A stretch of DNA of 51,105 nt from an uncultured bacterium (GCA_937139365.1 CAKZPT010000010.1:1-51105), one strand, 5' to 3'. Shown: positions 1 through 9,550, numbered from the stretch's first letter. Numbers and translations are program-made. The notes: generated by a model not told the origin, from the sequence alone.

Positions 1-1
1 C

Positions 2-205
2 TGCCGGCGCTGCGGCGCGCCCTACGCCTACGAGCGGGCGTTCGTCGGGCACCTGGGCCACTACGAGTGTCCCAACTGCGGAGCCGATCGCCCTGTGCCC
101 GACATCGCGGCGACCGCGATCCGGCTCGACGGGATGCGCGGATCGCGGGTTGACATAACTACCCCGGCCGGCCCCCTCCGCCTCGACCTGCCGCTGCCCG
201 AGGGG
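2..205 (+). pseudogene. MurT-like ligase fragment (zinc-ribbon part only)
   Basis: The reading frame is open from the window edge and encodes a four-cysteine zinc ribbon: CRRCG, then a GHLGHYECPNCG segment, then RPVPDIA. This layout is characteristic of MurT, the Mur-ligase-like subunit that with GatD amidates the D-Glu of lipid II. In MurT the ribbon is followed by a short beta segment and then a GLYNVYN-type motif starting the rest of the ligase. Here the frame reaches LDLPLPEG and then turns into an unrelated beta-rich sequence, so the rest of MurT is absent. The 5' part lies outside the window. The zinc-ribbon assignment is fairly secure; the fragment status is inferred from the missing downstream motifs. 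Confidence 0.55.
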
Positions 206-454
206 CGCTGGCGGGTCGATCTCTCGCTCCGCGGCTTCCCGGCCGGCGCCCCGCCGCGCGTCGTGGCGACGCAGGCGGGTGTCGTGCTGGCGGAGACGCG
301 GCTCTCGGAGGGGACGCTCCGCCTCGTCGTCCCCGGCGGAGGACAGGTTTCGCTCCTGCTGCCCGACGCGGCGAGCCCCGCCTCGCTCGGGCTCGGCGAG
401 GACGGGCGTCAGCTGTCGGCCGGGCTGCTCGCGCTGTCCGTCGCGCGCGGCTGA
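206..454 (+). pseudogene. C-terminal beta-rich fragment of unidentified protein
   Basis: This stretch shares a frame with the MurT-like ribbon but does not resemble a Mur ligase. It reads as alternating beta strands (RWRVDLSLRGF, GTLRLVVPGGGQVSLLLP) and ends with an SPASLGLGEDGRQL segment before TGA. That ending resembles the C-terminal beta domain attached to some glycosyltransferases and surface-polysaccharide proteins, where a P-x-D-x-R-x-LG pattern closes the domain. I cannot name the family. It is most likely the tail of another gene joined in frame to the MurT piece by a deletion or misassembly. A genuine novel fusion cannot be excluded. Confidence 0.35.
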
Positions 455-781
455 GCCGCCCTCGCCCGCCGCCGGCGCTCGGAGGAGGTGAGTCTCGACG
501 ACGACAACGGCGACGGCCAGCGCAGCTCCATCTTGAGCCACCTTGAGGCGCCGCAGTCGCCCCTGCGCGATGTGATCCGCCACGAATTGCAGGCGCAGTT
601 GAACGCCGCGCTGCAGCGGCTGTCTGAATCCCACAGGATCGTCGTGGTCCTGCACGACATCGAAGGGTTGCAGCACGACGAGATCGCGCGCATTCTCGGG
701 GTGCCGGTGGGCACGGTGCGGTCCCGGTTGTTCTATGCCCGTCAGCAGTTGCAGAAGGAGTTGTCGGAGTTCGCCCCATGA
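455..781 (+). pseudogene. ECF-type sigma factor, C-terminal half (region 4) only
   Basis: Codons from 455 read AALARRRRSEEVSLDDD, the typical linker between sigma regions 2 and 4, followed by region 4 with a helix-turn-helix (HDIEGLQHDEIARILGVPVGTVRSRL split across the two helices). Region 2, needed for core binding and -10 recognition, is missing: the same frame is closed by the TGA at 452-454 of the preceding fragment. The GTG at 488 follows GGAGGAG directly, too close to be a normal ribosome site, so a 97-residue protein from there is doubtful. The stop overlaps the anti-sigma start by 4 bp (ATGA), showing the original sigma/anti-sigma operon. Probably truncated by the same event that built the head of the window. 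Confidence 0.65.
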
Positions 782-1326
782 ACTGTGACCGCGCTCGCTG
801 GGAGATGGCCGCCGGCGATCGGCCGGCGGACGAGGTCGCCGCGCACCTCGAGGCGTGCCCGGCGTGTCGGGAACACGCCCGACGGGACGCATGGCTGCGG
901 GGGTGTCTGGCCGAGCGGCGGAACATCGCCCCCCCCGAGGACGCGCGCGACCGGGCCGAGGCGGCCGTGCGTCGCGCCATCGAGGGAACGAAGCCCGCGC
1001 CGGGTTGGGTGGTATGGCTGGGCGAGACCGCCGCCCACCCCGCGACACGGTGGGCGGTCGCGGCCGCCGTTGTTCTTGCGGTCGCTGCCGCGCTCGCCCC
1101 GCGCCTGGCGGTTGCGCCGGCTCCCAGCCTGGTCCGCGCAACGCCGTCCATGCCCTCGAATTCGATGGCGATACCCGGTCTACCGCCCGGCCGCTTTGGG
1201 GATTCTCTGCTGGTGCTGTTTCCGGAACGGATGACCAACCTGCTGGGCCATGAAATTTTGCTTTACCCCGGCGAGCGGATCGAGTACGGTAACGGAGGGG
1301 TGCGGACTGTAGGGTGGGAATACTGA
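778..1326 (+). CDS. Zinc-finger anti-sigma factor, membrane-anchored
   Basis: A 182-residue protein whose N-terminus carries the zinc-binding anti-sigma pattern (a Cys at residue 3, then HLEACPACREHARR, an H-x3-C-x2-C signature). One hydrophobic segment lies around residues 97-113 (WAVAAAVVLAVAAALA), followed by a roughly 65-residue periplasmic tail. Family proteins hold an ECF sigma factor at the membrane through the N-terminal domain until a periplasmic signal releases it. Translation is coupled to the upstream sigma remnant by an ATGA overlap. Since that sigma lacks region 2, this anti-sigma factor is either an orphan or its partner is mis-assembled here. Confidence 0.7.
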   Translation: MNCDRARWEMAAGDRPADEVAAHLEACPACREHARRDAWLRGCLAERRNIAPPEDARDRAEAAVRRAIEGTKPAPGWVVWLGETAAHPATRWAVAAAVVLAVAAALAPRLAVAPAPSLVRATPSMPSNSMAIPGLPPGRFGDSLLVLFPERMTNLLGHEILLYPGERIEYGNGGVRTVGWEY

Positions 1327-1627
1327 GTTTCGGCCCTGGTGTGCGCCCCGCCCTCCAACCGAGCCTCCCTCCCAAAAGGGGCGCATGCCAGGGCTTTCGC
1401 GTTGCCGCGACGCCCGTTTACGCCGAGGGCGCAGTCCGCGCCACGCCGGCAGAGATTTCCTGCCATGCATTTTGAGCGGGCCGGCCTTTCTGCGTGCCCG
1501 CACCACGTAGGCGCAGGAGGGCATGCCGCGGCTCCGGTGTCTGCCATTGCGCACGCGTGCGAGGCGGGGATGACGGATCGTGTGTGCGGCGGGCTTTTGA
1601 CACGCCGATGCGCAGCGCAACGGGGGG
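1327..1627. other. Gap between convergent genes; no feature seen
   Basis: About 300 bases between the anti-sigma stop and the GH78 stop. Frames here are arginine/proline-rich shadows without family motifs. I see no convincing hairpin terminator, RNA gene or repeat. Confidence 0.4.
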
Positions 1628-4600
1628 TTACCGTTCGATCTTCGGCGGGACGACGACGCGGGGGACGTCGAACACGTACCTTCCCGAGCCCGTTTCGACC
1701 GTCACCGACCCGGCCTCGGCGCGGGTCAACCTGACCCCTTCGGCCTGCTCGAGCGGCCGGCCGGATTCCCGCACGCCCTCCGCGCCAGCGGCCGCCGGTA
1801 GGAGGATCGTCGCGGCGACGCTGGCGGGCACCTCCACCTCGAACCGCGCCCCGCCCTCGGGCGTTCTGCGCCATGCGCTAACGATCAGTCCCGTCGGACC
1901 GTGGTAGCGTAGGCGCGCCCACTCCAGCCACGGATCGAGCACCGGCGCGATCCGGATCCGGCGGTAGCCGGGCGTTTCGTTCCAGACGCCGCCGATGTTC
2001 TCCACCATCCACTGGTATACGGCTTCGAACGCGTAGTGCGAGAACGAATTCATGCTTGGGTCCTGGAACCCTTTGTCCGGCGTCCATCCGTCCCAGCGTT
2101 CCCAGATGGTCGTCGCGCCGTGGCGGAGCGTGAACCCCCACGATGGGAAGGTGTCGTTGTGCAGCAGCCGGTACGCGACGTCGTGCCGGCCGATGGCCGA
2201 AAGGACGTGCAGGATGTCACGGGTGCCGACAAATCCCGTGGAGAGGTGGTGATCGCGCTCGGCGATCGGCTCGACGAGACGCCGGGCGGCCGCCTTCCGC
2301 TGCGCCGGTTCCAGCACGTCCGCGGCCAGCGCCAGGATGTACGCGGTCTGCGTGTCGCCCTCGATGCGTCCGTCCGGCGTCACGTAGGCCGTTTGAAACG
2401 CCGCGCGCGTCGGAACACCTCGCGGAACCTCGCGGCATCCTGCTCGTGCCCGAGCCGCTCTGCAATGTCCGCGGCCAGCCGGGCGCTAATGGCCAGGTAG
2501 GCCGAGTAGATCACCGTCTTCGGCGTTTCGGCGCGGATGTGGAGCCAGTCGCCGAAGCAGTGGAACTGGCCCGGCGGCGTCAGATCGGATTTCGACCGGC
2601 TCACGCAGAAGTCCACAAAGCGCCGAACTCCGTCGTAGTGCCGCTCCAGGACGTCCCGATCCCCGTAGACATCGTGGATCACCCACGGGCAGATTACGCC
2701 GGCATCAGCCCAGGCCGGGCCGCCATCGTCGCCGGCCACTTTCAGCGGCGCGACCATCGGAAACTGCCCGTCGGCCCGCTGGGCGTCGGCGAGGTTGGTC
2801 AGCCACTTGGTGAAGAACGCCTGAACGTCGCAGTTCATCGCGGCGGCCCGGATGTAGACCTGCGCGTCTCCCGTCCAGCCGAGCCGCTCGTCGCGCTGGG
2901 GACAGTCGGTGGGGATGTCGATGAAGTTGGCCCGCTGCGTCCACAGCGTGTTTTTCCACAGCCGGACAAGCATCGGATCGCTGCAGTCGAACTCGCCGAC
3001 CTGTGGGGTGTCGCTCGACAAAGCGAGGCCCTCGACCAGGTCGTCGGCCGGACGGGCGTCGAGTCCCGTCACCTCGACATACTGGAAGCCATGGAACGTG
3101 AACCGCGGCGTCCACTCCTCCACCCCGCCGCCACGACAGACGTATTCGTCGGTGGCGCGGGCCGACCGCAGGTTCACAGTGCAGATCGTCCCGTCCGGAT
3201 TGAGCCGTTCCGCGAACCGCAGCCGGATGCGCTGGCCCGGCTGGCCGCGGACGCGCAGCCGCACGACGCCGGCGATGTTCTGGCCAAGATCGGCCACCCA
3301 TTCGCCGGGCCGCGGCTCGTTCCACGAGACCGGCCGGAAACGGCCGACGACCCGCACTGGCGGCGCCGGATGCCATTCCAGCGACGGGTTGAGCTCCGCG
3401 CCGCAGTCCACCGGCGCCCAAGAGGAGGCGTCGAAGCCGGGCTCGCTCCAACCCCGCAGCTCACGCGTCGCGTCGTGCACCTCGCCCATCAAAAAGTCCG
3501 CCTGCGCCACTGCGCCGGTGACGGCGCGCCAGCCGGGACCGGTGGCGATCACGCGCGCCGAACCATCGTCGAACTCGAGGTGGAGCTGGGCCTTCCACCG
3601 GGGCTGACGGCCGTAGTGGTCGCGCTGGCCGCGGTATCCGACGTGTCCGCTGTACCAGCCGTCGGCCAGCAGCGCCCCCATCGTGTTATCGCCCGGCCGG
3701 ATCAGCGGCGTCACGTCGTAGGCGCGGACGAGCACCAGGCGGCGGTAATCGGTCCAGCCAGGGTTGAAAAAATCCTCCGACACGCGGCGACCGTTGAGCC
3801 AGACGTCATGGATACCCAGCGCCGTGGTGAAGAGTACGGCGCGGCGGATGCGGCCTTCGGCATGAAACCCACCCCGGAGATATCGGGCGGGGGGCAACAG
3901 CGGATCGGACGCGGCGATGCGGCCCCAAGGGCCCACGCCATGGGCGCCGACCTCGCGGGCGGCGGGCCAGGCGTCGTCGGCCGCGTCTCGCTCCCAGTCC
4001 TGCGGCGGAGGCGCGGTGGCCTTCCACGACGCGTCGGAGACAAGGTCCACCGTGCAGCCATCGGCCAGTTTCACCGTCAGCCGGAGGAGCAGCCCGTACG
4101 GGCCCGGCGTCGCGTTGTTGACCTGCACCGCGATCCGGTTGGGCCCGGTACGGAGAAAACGGCTGACCTCCTGCGATCGGGCCTGCTTCCACGAGTCCTG
4201 GGCGGTCGGGGTGTTGAGTACGCGTTCACCGTTGATCCAAAACACGCTGCGGTCGTCGGCGGTCAAGAACACGACGGCCGAGGTCGGCGCGGCCGGCAGC
4301 TCGAAGCGCCGCACGAATGCGCGAGGCCCAGCCGGCGGGGTCTCCGGCTCGTCCACGCGGACGATCCACTTCGCGTCGCCGAAGTTCTGGTCCCCAGGCT
4401 GGGGACGGCAGGCATCCCAGCCAATCCATTCGGCCGTCCAGTCTCCGGGATCGAGGAGGCCGGTCGAGAACGCCGCCGTTTCACTCCATGGACCGGGCCG
4501 GCCGTCCCGGTCCCAGACCTGAACTGCTTACCAGCAGGGCTGATTGGAGAGCAGCGGCCGGCCGGCATAGCGGTGGTCCTGCGTCGCATCCCCCTCGACC

Positions 4601-4872
4601 CGCCCGGTGTCCCAAAGATCCCCTTCGCGCCGCGCGATGATCTCCGGCGACGACGCCACGATGATCCGCCATGCCGTCTGCCGCTGTCCTCGGCCGTCCG
4701 CCACCGCCTCCCAGGACAGGCGCGGCGTCCGGTCACCGACGCCGAAGGGATTCTCGAGGTGTTCGCAGCGCAGCCGCACCGCCCGTATTGCGCCTTCGGC
4801 GCCACCGACCACGACGGCCCCTGTAAGCAACATGACCGTCACCAAAGACCGCGCGGGGTGGTTTTCGCCCAT
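1628..4872 (-). pseudogene. GH78 alpha-L-rhamnosidase, disrupted by one stop and one frameshift
   Basis: Read as one gene this is about 1,080 residues with a signal peptide (MLLTGAVVVGGAEGA), an N-terminal Fn3-like module (IRAVRLRCEHLENPFGV), the rhamnosidase N-terminal and concanavalin-like domains, an (alpha/alpha)6 barrel and a C-terminal beta domain. Signature residues are present: DCPQRDERLGWTGDA near residue 660, containing the catalytic acidic cluster, and TTIWERWDGW near residue 925, with the second catalytic Glu. GH78 enzymes release terminal alpha-L-rhamnose from plant or bacterial glycans. Two lesions interrupt it: an in-frame TAA at 4528-4530 (CW-stop-AVQVWDRDG) and a -1 shift near 2392-2395, where FKTAYVTPDG would be restored by one more A in an A run. 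Everything else is intact, so the damage is recent or a consensus error. Confidence 0.85.
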
Positions 4873-5695
4873 GATCCTGCCCTCTTACACGCGCCCACTG
4901 CCTCTTTCGGAATAATGGGAGCTATCGAGAGGAAAAACATGTTGCCCGTCGGCCGCGCGCGGACGTCCTGCGCGCACGGAAGGGACGCCTGGACGATGGC
5001 ATTCGAGACGGGGGAACATCGCATCCGACGGCATCCATTCGGGCAGACGCGCGATCGCACCTCACGCTGCGGGCGAGGTCGGCACGCCTCACCCCTCGAA
5101 AAACGGCTGCAGGTTGCGGCCAACGGCGTTCGAGAATCGGTCCATTCACTGGTCGCGGTGTTCGTCGTCGCTGCGCGACCGCCGGTCGGCGGGCAGTGTG
5201 CGGCCCGCCTCATCGTAGCGCCGCCAGGCGCGCCTCGGTCGGGATGGCCGGATGGCCCGTCGCGAGCGGAAGCCCGCAGACCGTTTTGCGGGACGTACAA
5301 CGTGAACAGGTTGACGGTCACCTCGCCGGTCCCGCCGAACGTCCAGTCCCGCTCCTGGTGGCCGCGTGGAACGGCCCCCATGGGTCCTGAAGGATTCGCG
5401 CGGGAATGGCAAGTACGTCGTACGGGTTGGCGCGCGTCATGATTTGGATAGCCGGCGCACATGTGGTCGCCGCTAACTTGAACGTCGTGCACGATGCGCT
5501 CCCGGCGGGGGGATAGAGGTCCATAGGATCGCGTCGCGGACTCCGGCGTCGACCTCGGAAGCGCGGGCGCCATCCGCCGCCGCCGCGGTCAGCGCAACGC
5601 CCCCGCGGATCAAAAACGGGCTGGACCTCGGGCCGCGGGCCTAAGTCCCACCGATGCACGCGGTCAACGCCGTCGGAGCGGCGGAGGAGGCCGAT
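4873..5695. other. Region without an intact gene, upstream of the rhamnosidase gene
   Basis: No frame here gives a complete recognisable protein. A minus-strand remnant is annotated separately at 5146-5491. Bases 4873-5145 and 5492-5695 show no motif, repeat or terminator I can support. The part next to 4872 presumably carries the promoter of the rhamnosidase gene. Confidence 0.4.
5146..5491 (-). pseudogene. Frameshifted coding remnant, unidentified
   Basis: Protein-like sequence passes between three minus-strand frames. First comes CTTFKLAATTCAPAIQIM, then RANPYDVLAIPARILQDPWG, then after a shift near 5350 DWTFGGTGEVTVNLFTLYVP, then a hydrophilic tail ending EAGRTLPADRRSRSDDEHRD before TGA. 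The hydrophobic/hydrophilic alternation and low arginine content of the first three pieces differ from the shadow frames around them, which suggests a real but broken gene. I do not recognise the family. It lies between the rhamnosidase and the DUF2723 genes on the same strand. Confidence 0.3.
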
Positions 5696-8600
5696 TCAAC
5701 CGCCCCGCGGCGTTGAAGCCTGCTTGGCGTGGAGCGGATCCGAACGCCGGTCTCGTATCTGCTCTGCCCGACGGCGGAACTCGACGTTATTCGGGGCGAG
5801 TTTCATCGCCTCCGTGATCTCGGCCAGCGCGCCATCCCAGTCGCCTGTCGCCTGAAGGGCAGACGCGAGCGTGTAGCGGAATTCGGGTACGCGCGGCGCC
5901 GCCTCGACCGCCTGCCGGGCATGGGGCACCGCCTCGGCGGCGCGGCCCTGACAATACAGGACCCACGCCAAGCCGCTGAGCACCACGGGGTCGGACCTCG
6001 TACCGGCCAAGCGCCGGAAGATCGCCTCGGCATCGGCCCAGCGCTCGTTCCGTATGAACAGGTCGGCCAGCACGAGCAGCGCCCCCCGATCCTCGGGGCG
6101 CTGCCGGAGCAAGACATGGGCATGGGTGCGCGCCGCGGCAAGACGGCCGGCCTCGTGTTCGAGCCGCATCAGAAGACGGCGTGCCGGCACGAACTCCGGA
6201 TGCCGACTGACCACCTCGTCCAGACGATTGCGCGCCTCGGCCGTCCGCCGTTCGGACAGCAGCACGCCGGCGAGGCTCAACGAGGCCAGCGGATGGCTGG
6301 CGCCGCGGCCGCGCAACTCGTTCTCCACTGCCCGAACGCGGTCCGGCCGGCCCTGCCGGAGAGCGAGCAACGCAGAAAGGGCCAGGGCCTCGTCGTTCGT
6401 CGGCGACATGGCGAGGGCGGAGCGGACGGCGGTGTCCGCGGCCGCCCAGTCGGCGCGGCTTACTGCCGCCAGGGCATTCAACAGGAGGGAATCGAGCCTG
6501 GAGGAGCCGGGAGGCGGCGGAGTGGCGGCCTCCCGACGCTCGACCGCCGCAATGAATGCGAGGCTCTGCGCGATCGCCTCGCTGTTGGGGAACTGCCGCA
6601 GCCCCTCCTCCAGCATGCCCAGCGCTTCCTGCGCCCTACCCTGGGCGGCCATGGCCCGGGCGGCGGCCGCCATCAGCACGTCGTTGGTTCCGCCCATCGT
6701 CATGGCCGCCGTCAGGTCGCCGAAGGCCTCGGCGAAACGGCCCGCAGCGGCCAGTCGCTGCGCGCGGACGGTGGCGGAGGCGGGATCACGAAGCCGCCCA
6801 TAGATGTGCGTGAGATTCACGATGTCCAACGGCTCCGGTATCTCCCGCAGGTACTCCAGCAGCGACCGGTCGATTCGTTCGGCCTCGATGCGGCCCAGCG
6901 ACCGCACCACGCGGCTGAGGTTGATCTGGGCGACCAGGTTGGATCCGTCGGCCGCGATCGCCGCCCGATAGGCCCGGATCGCTTCCTCGGGTCGGCCCAG
7001 ATCCTCCAGCCGCACGCCCACCTCGTTCATCACGCGGCTGGCGTGCCGCATCGCGAACCGGCCGTAGAACGACAGCGGCGGAGGGGTGCGCTCGACGATG
7101 CGGCGCATCGCGACGGCCTCTTGGTGCCACCGGTCGATCTCCCGCGGGGGAGGCGGTGGGCGATCGGTTCCTCCCCGCCAGGCGAACAGGCCGGGCGCGT
7201 GGGGCACGCCGGACGCCGCGAAGACCACGGGGAGATCGACGGCGACGATGCGGGGCCACTCGTTCGAGGATTCGCGCAGCCACACCGGCACCAGGGCCGG
7301 CAGGCCCGCCTCGGCTAGCACGGCCAGATACGGCCGATCGCGGAACCGGTCGGCGACGCTGGCCAGATAGACTGGGTCGGTCGCGAGGTCCCACCGCAGT
7401 GCCTGCCATTTGGTCCGGGTTTTTCCCCACGTGACCGCAACGACGTCGTCCCAGAGCCCATGGGAAATCATCCATTCGGCCCCTTCCGCTTCACGGAGGA
7501 TGCCCTCGGCCAGCCATCGGAACGGCCGCGCCGCGCGTCCGTCCACGTGTGGGAACGATAGGAAGAAACCGCCGAGGACGGCGGCGACCGGCGCGGCCGC
7601 GACGAGGCGGGCACAGGCGGGCAGTCGATCCGCGAAGCCGCTCGGTCCCCACCGGTCCGCCGCCCACCGCATCAGCACATTCGCCGCCAGCGCAGTCCAC
7701 AGAGCGACCCACACATAGGTCATGATCGGGGGGGACGGAAAAGGAACGACCGGCCAGGGGGCAAGCGGGGTGTGCAAGTGAATCGCGGCAGAAACCGCCA
7801 GGAGGAGGACCGATACAGCCGCTAGGCGGCGTCGGCGGCGCGGAGCGGGACTCCGCCACGCCCAGATAAGCAGGGCGGCTGGAACCAGGGCGACCAGAAC
7901 GATGACAATCCAGCCGATCGGGGGGATGGAATCGCGGACGTTGTTATAGATCGCCCGGAAAGAGGCCGCAGCGACCGACCACGGTGTCTGCCGCCCCGCC
8001 CAGACGGCGGCTCGCGACCGGGCGAAGACGACGGCCTGGACGGCCGGTGGAATCAGAAAGGCGGCGGCGAACGCCGCCGCTGCCTGAATGGCGGGGTGCC
8101 ACGACCTATGGTCGCGCGGCGACCGGCGGCCATCGAGGGGCGGCAGGTGGTCGTGGCGCGCCATGGCGGCCAGCGTCAGCAACGCAGCCAGCGGAATGCA
8201 GATCAGCAAGGCCGGAGACTCCGCCGCGCCGAGCCCCAGTAAAACAGCCGCCACCGTCAGGCGCGCCAGTCCGCCCTTTCGGTGGTAGGCATCCATCCGT
8301 CTGGCGGCGGCCAGCCCCAGCACGGCGGCTAGCGTCCCCGTGGAGGTGCGGGTTGAGGCCAGCCAAAACGGGCCGCTCAACGCAAGCGACAGGCCGGCAA
8401 TGATCGAGGAAGCCGCGCGAAAACGGCCGTCCAGCTCGCCGAAGCCGTTCGAGGTCGTGCCTCGCTCGGATCCTGCCAGCGGCCCCGCCCAATCCGCCGC
8501 GACGCGCGCGGCCATCCACACCCCCAGCACCCCAAGGACGCCACACAGGGCATGGCTGCGGATAGCCAGCGGGCCGGCGGGGACGACGGCCGCCAGCCGG

Positions 8601-8800
8601 CAAAGCAGGTTCCACACCGGATGCGTTAGCGGTGGAACGGCGTCAAATCCGCCGGCGTGCTTCAGGATCAGGGCAGATGGCGCTCCGGGGAGGGGGCCTT
8701 GGGCGAGGGTGGCCGCGTACAGGATGGCGGCAGCCGCCGCCACGCACCCGCAAGCCAAGGCGGTCATTCGCCGATTTGTATCCTTCCACCATCCGTTCAT
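5696..8800 (-). CDS. DUF2723-type membrane protein with C-terminal TPR repeats
   Basis: A 1,034-residue protein. The first half is polytopic and begins with the DUF2723 pattern: a first membrane helix near residues 12-30, GGFDAVPPLTHPVWNLLCRL, then a chain of hydrophobic helices to about residue 420. The second half (about 580-1010) is a string of tetratricopeptide repeats, for example EDLGRPEEAIRAYRAAIA. DUF2723 proteins resemble GT-C glycosyltransferases and are proposed protein O-mannosyltransferase-like enzymes that use lipid-linked sugar in the inner membrane; the TPR half would recruit partners. The ATG at 8800 was kept, but the ATG at 8767 is equally plausible and has a GGAAGGAT stretch 12-15 nt upstream. 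No lesion is seen over 3.1 kb. Substrate unknown. Confidence 0.75.
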   Translation of the reverse strand: MNGWWKDTNRRMTALACGCVAAAAAILYAATLAQGPLPGAPSALILKHAGGFDAVPPLTHPVWNLLCRLAAVVPAGPLAIRSHALCGVLGVLGVWMAARVAADWAGPLAGSERGTTSNGFGELDGRFRAASSIIAGLSLALSGPFWLASTRTSTGTLAAVLGLAAARRMDAYHRKGGLARLTVAAVLLGLGAAESPALLICIPLAALLTLAAMARHDHLPPLDGRRSPRDHRSWHPAIQAAAAFAAAFLIPPAVQAVVFARSRAAVWAGRQTPWSVAAASFRAIYNNVRDSIPPIGWIVIVLVALVPAALLIWAWRSPAPRRRRRLAAVSVLLLAVSAAIHLHTPLAPWPVVPFPSPPIMTYVWVALWTALAANVLMRWAADRWGPSGFADRLPACARLVAAAPVAAVLGGFFLSFPHVDGRAARPFRWLAEGILREAEGAEWMISHGLWDDVVAVTWGKTRTKWQALRWDLATDPVYLASVADRFRDRPYLAVLAEAGLPALVPVWLRESSNEWPRIVAVDLPVVFAASGVPHAPGLFAWRGGTDRPPPPPREIDRWHQEAVAMRRIVERTPPPLSFYGRFAMRHASRVMNEVGVRLEDLGRPEEAIRAYRAAIAADGSNLVAQINLSRVVRSLGRIEAERIDRSLLEYLREIPEPLDIVNLTHIYGRLRDPASATVRAQRLAAAGRFAEAFGDLTAAMTMGGTNDVLMAAAARAMAAQGRAQEALGMLEEGLRQFPNSEAIAQSLAFIAAVERREAATPPPPGSSRLDSLLLNALAAVSRADWAAADTAVRSALAMSPTNDEALALSALLALRQGRPDRVRAVENELRGRGASHPLASLSLAGVLLSERRTAEARNRLDEVVSRHPEFVPARRLLMRLEHEAGRLAAARTHAHVLLRQRPEDRGALLVLADLFIRNERWADAEAIFRRLAGTRSDPVVLSGLAWVLYCQGRAAEAVPHARQAVEAAPRVPEFRYTLASALQATGDWDGALAEITEAMKLAPNNVEFRRRAEQIRDRRSDPLHAKQASTPRGG

Positions 8801-8852
8801 GGGCGCGTGACCCGCCGGGGCCCAAGGGGCGGCTGGCTTCCCAAAATAACAG

Positions 8853-8878
8853 AAACCCGGGCTTTGCAGCCCGGGTTT
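8853..8878 (-). terminator. Rho-independent terminator after the PEP-CTERM gene
   Basis: A perfect inverted repeat with 11-bp arms (AAACCCGGGCT / AGCCCGGGTTT) and a 4-nt loop. On the minus strand it is followed by a T-rich run (TTTCTGTTATTTT). It lies 30 bp downstream of the stop at 8908 and closes the long minus-strand transcription unit before the DUF2723 gene. Confidence 0.8.
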
Positions 8879-8907
8879 CCGCGGTTTAACGGATTTCTAA
8901 CGTTGGA

Positions 8908-9474
8908 TCACCGTTGCGCGCGCGCGCGGGCACGGCGGATCAGAAAAACCCCTGCGCCAAGCAGCAGAAGCCCGGCCGATCCCGGCTCAGGGATCACCTG
9001 CCAGTCGCTCTGCTGCACTTTCCCGAAGTTGTAGTCGATCGGGAAGGGCGGGAGCGTCTGATTGACGTCCCAATCCAGCACCGTGGGCCCGACGGTGGCG
9101 AACATTGTCGCCAGGTTCGGATCGTTGTGGTTGTAGATGCGGGTCCTTAGCGGGCGCGCATCCGCCGCGGGGGGGAGTACCGCCAGCTGGAACGGCACCC
9201 CCACATATGGGTCCTCGTAGCGCCAGAATCCGTAGTCGGGATGATGGTGCGCGGTGTAGTACACCGTTTCGGTGACTGCGTCGATGATCTGTGCGGCCCA
9301 ATTTGACGTCAACGGAATCGGGTTGCCGTCGGGATCGAAGCAGTCCGGTCCAGTGTAGTTCCCGTGGTTATAGTAGTCCGATCCCCAGAGGACTTGAATG
9401 CCCCATTGAGCCTGCGCCGTGGCCGCCGTCGCCAGGGCGACCGCCGCCAACACATGTTTCATCATCGAGTTCAT
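8908..9474 (-). CDS. PEP-CTERM sorting-signal exported protein
   Basis: 188 residues with a signal peptide (MKHVLAAVALATAATAQAQ) and a textbook PEP-CTERM tail: VIPEPGSAGLLLLGAGVFL, then the basic end IRRARARAQR. Such tails direct proteins to the exosortase/archaeosortase pathway, which anchors or releases them at the outer surface, usually in biofilm or extracellular-polysaccharide producers. The middle part (WGIQVLWGSDYYNHGNY and after) matches nothing I know. The start is the ATG at 9474 because AAAAGGAG sits at normal spacing upstream, rather than an upstream in-frame start at 9540. It is the last gene of the minus-strand run that begins with the Ton genes. No exosortase gene is in the window. 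Confidence 0.8.
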   Translation of the reverse strand: MNSMMKHVLAAVALATAATAQAQWGIQVLWGSDYYNHGNYTGPDCFDPDGNPIPLTSNWAAQIIDAVTETVYYTAHHHPDYGFWRYEDPYVGVPFQLAVLPPAADARPLRTRIYNHNDPNLATMFATVGPTVLDWDVNQTLPPFPIDYNFGKVQQSDWQVIPEPGSAGLLLLGAGVFLIRRARARAQR

Positions 9475-9550
9475 CGGTTTTCTCCTTTTAGTGTATTTCC
9501 CTTTTTTAGTGTTCCTTATTGGTTGATTATCCGTTCGCAAACATGCTCCG

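Noticed and set aside
488-781. Complete small sigma-like regulator starting at GTG 488
   Set aside because: The frame continues upstream into typical sigma linker sequence and the GGAGGAG is immediately adjacent to the GTG, so it reads as a truncated ECF sigma factor.
2143-5442. Plus-strand open frame of about 1,100 codons
   Set aside because: It is the antisense of the GH78 gene; Arg/Pro/Ala-rich, with no family motif, and its length is expected in GC-rich DNA.
8853-8878. REP-type repeat
   Set aside because: The strong hairpin with a following T-rich tract just after a stop is better explained as an intrinsic terminator.
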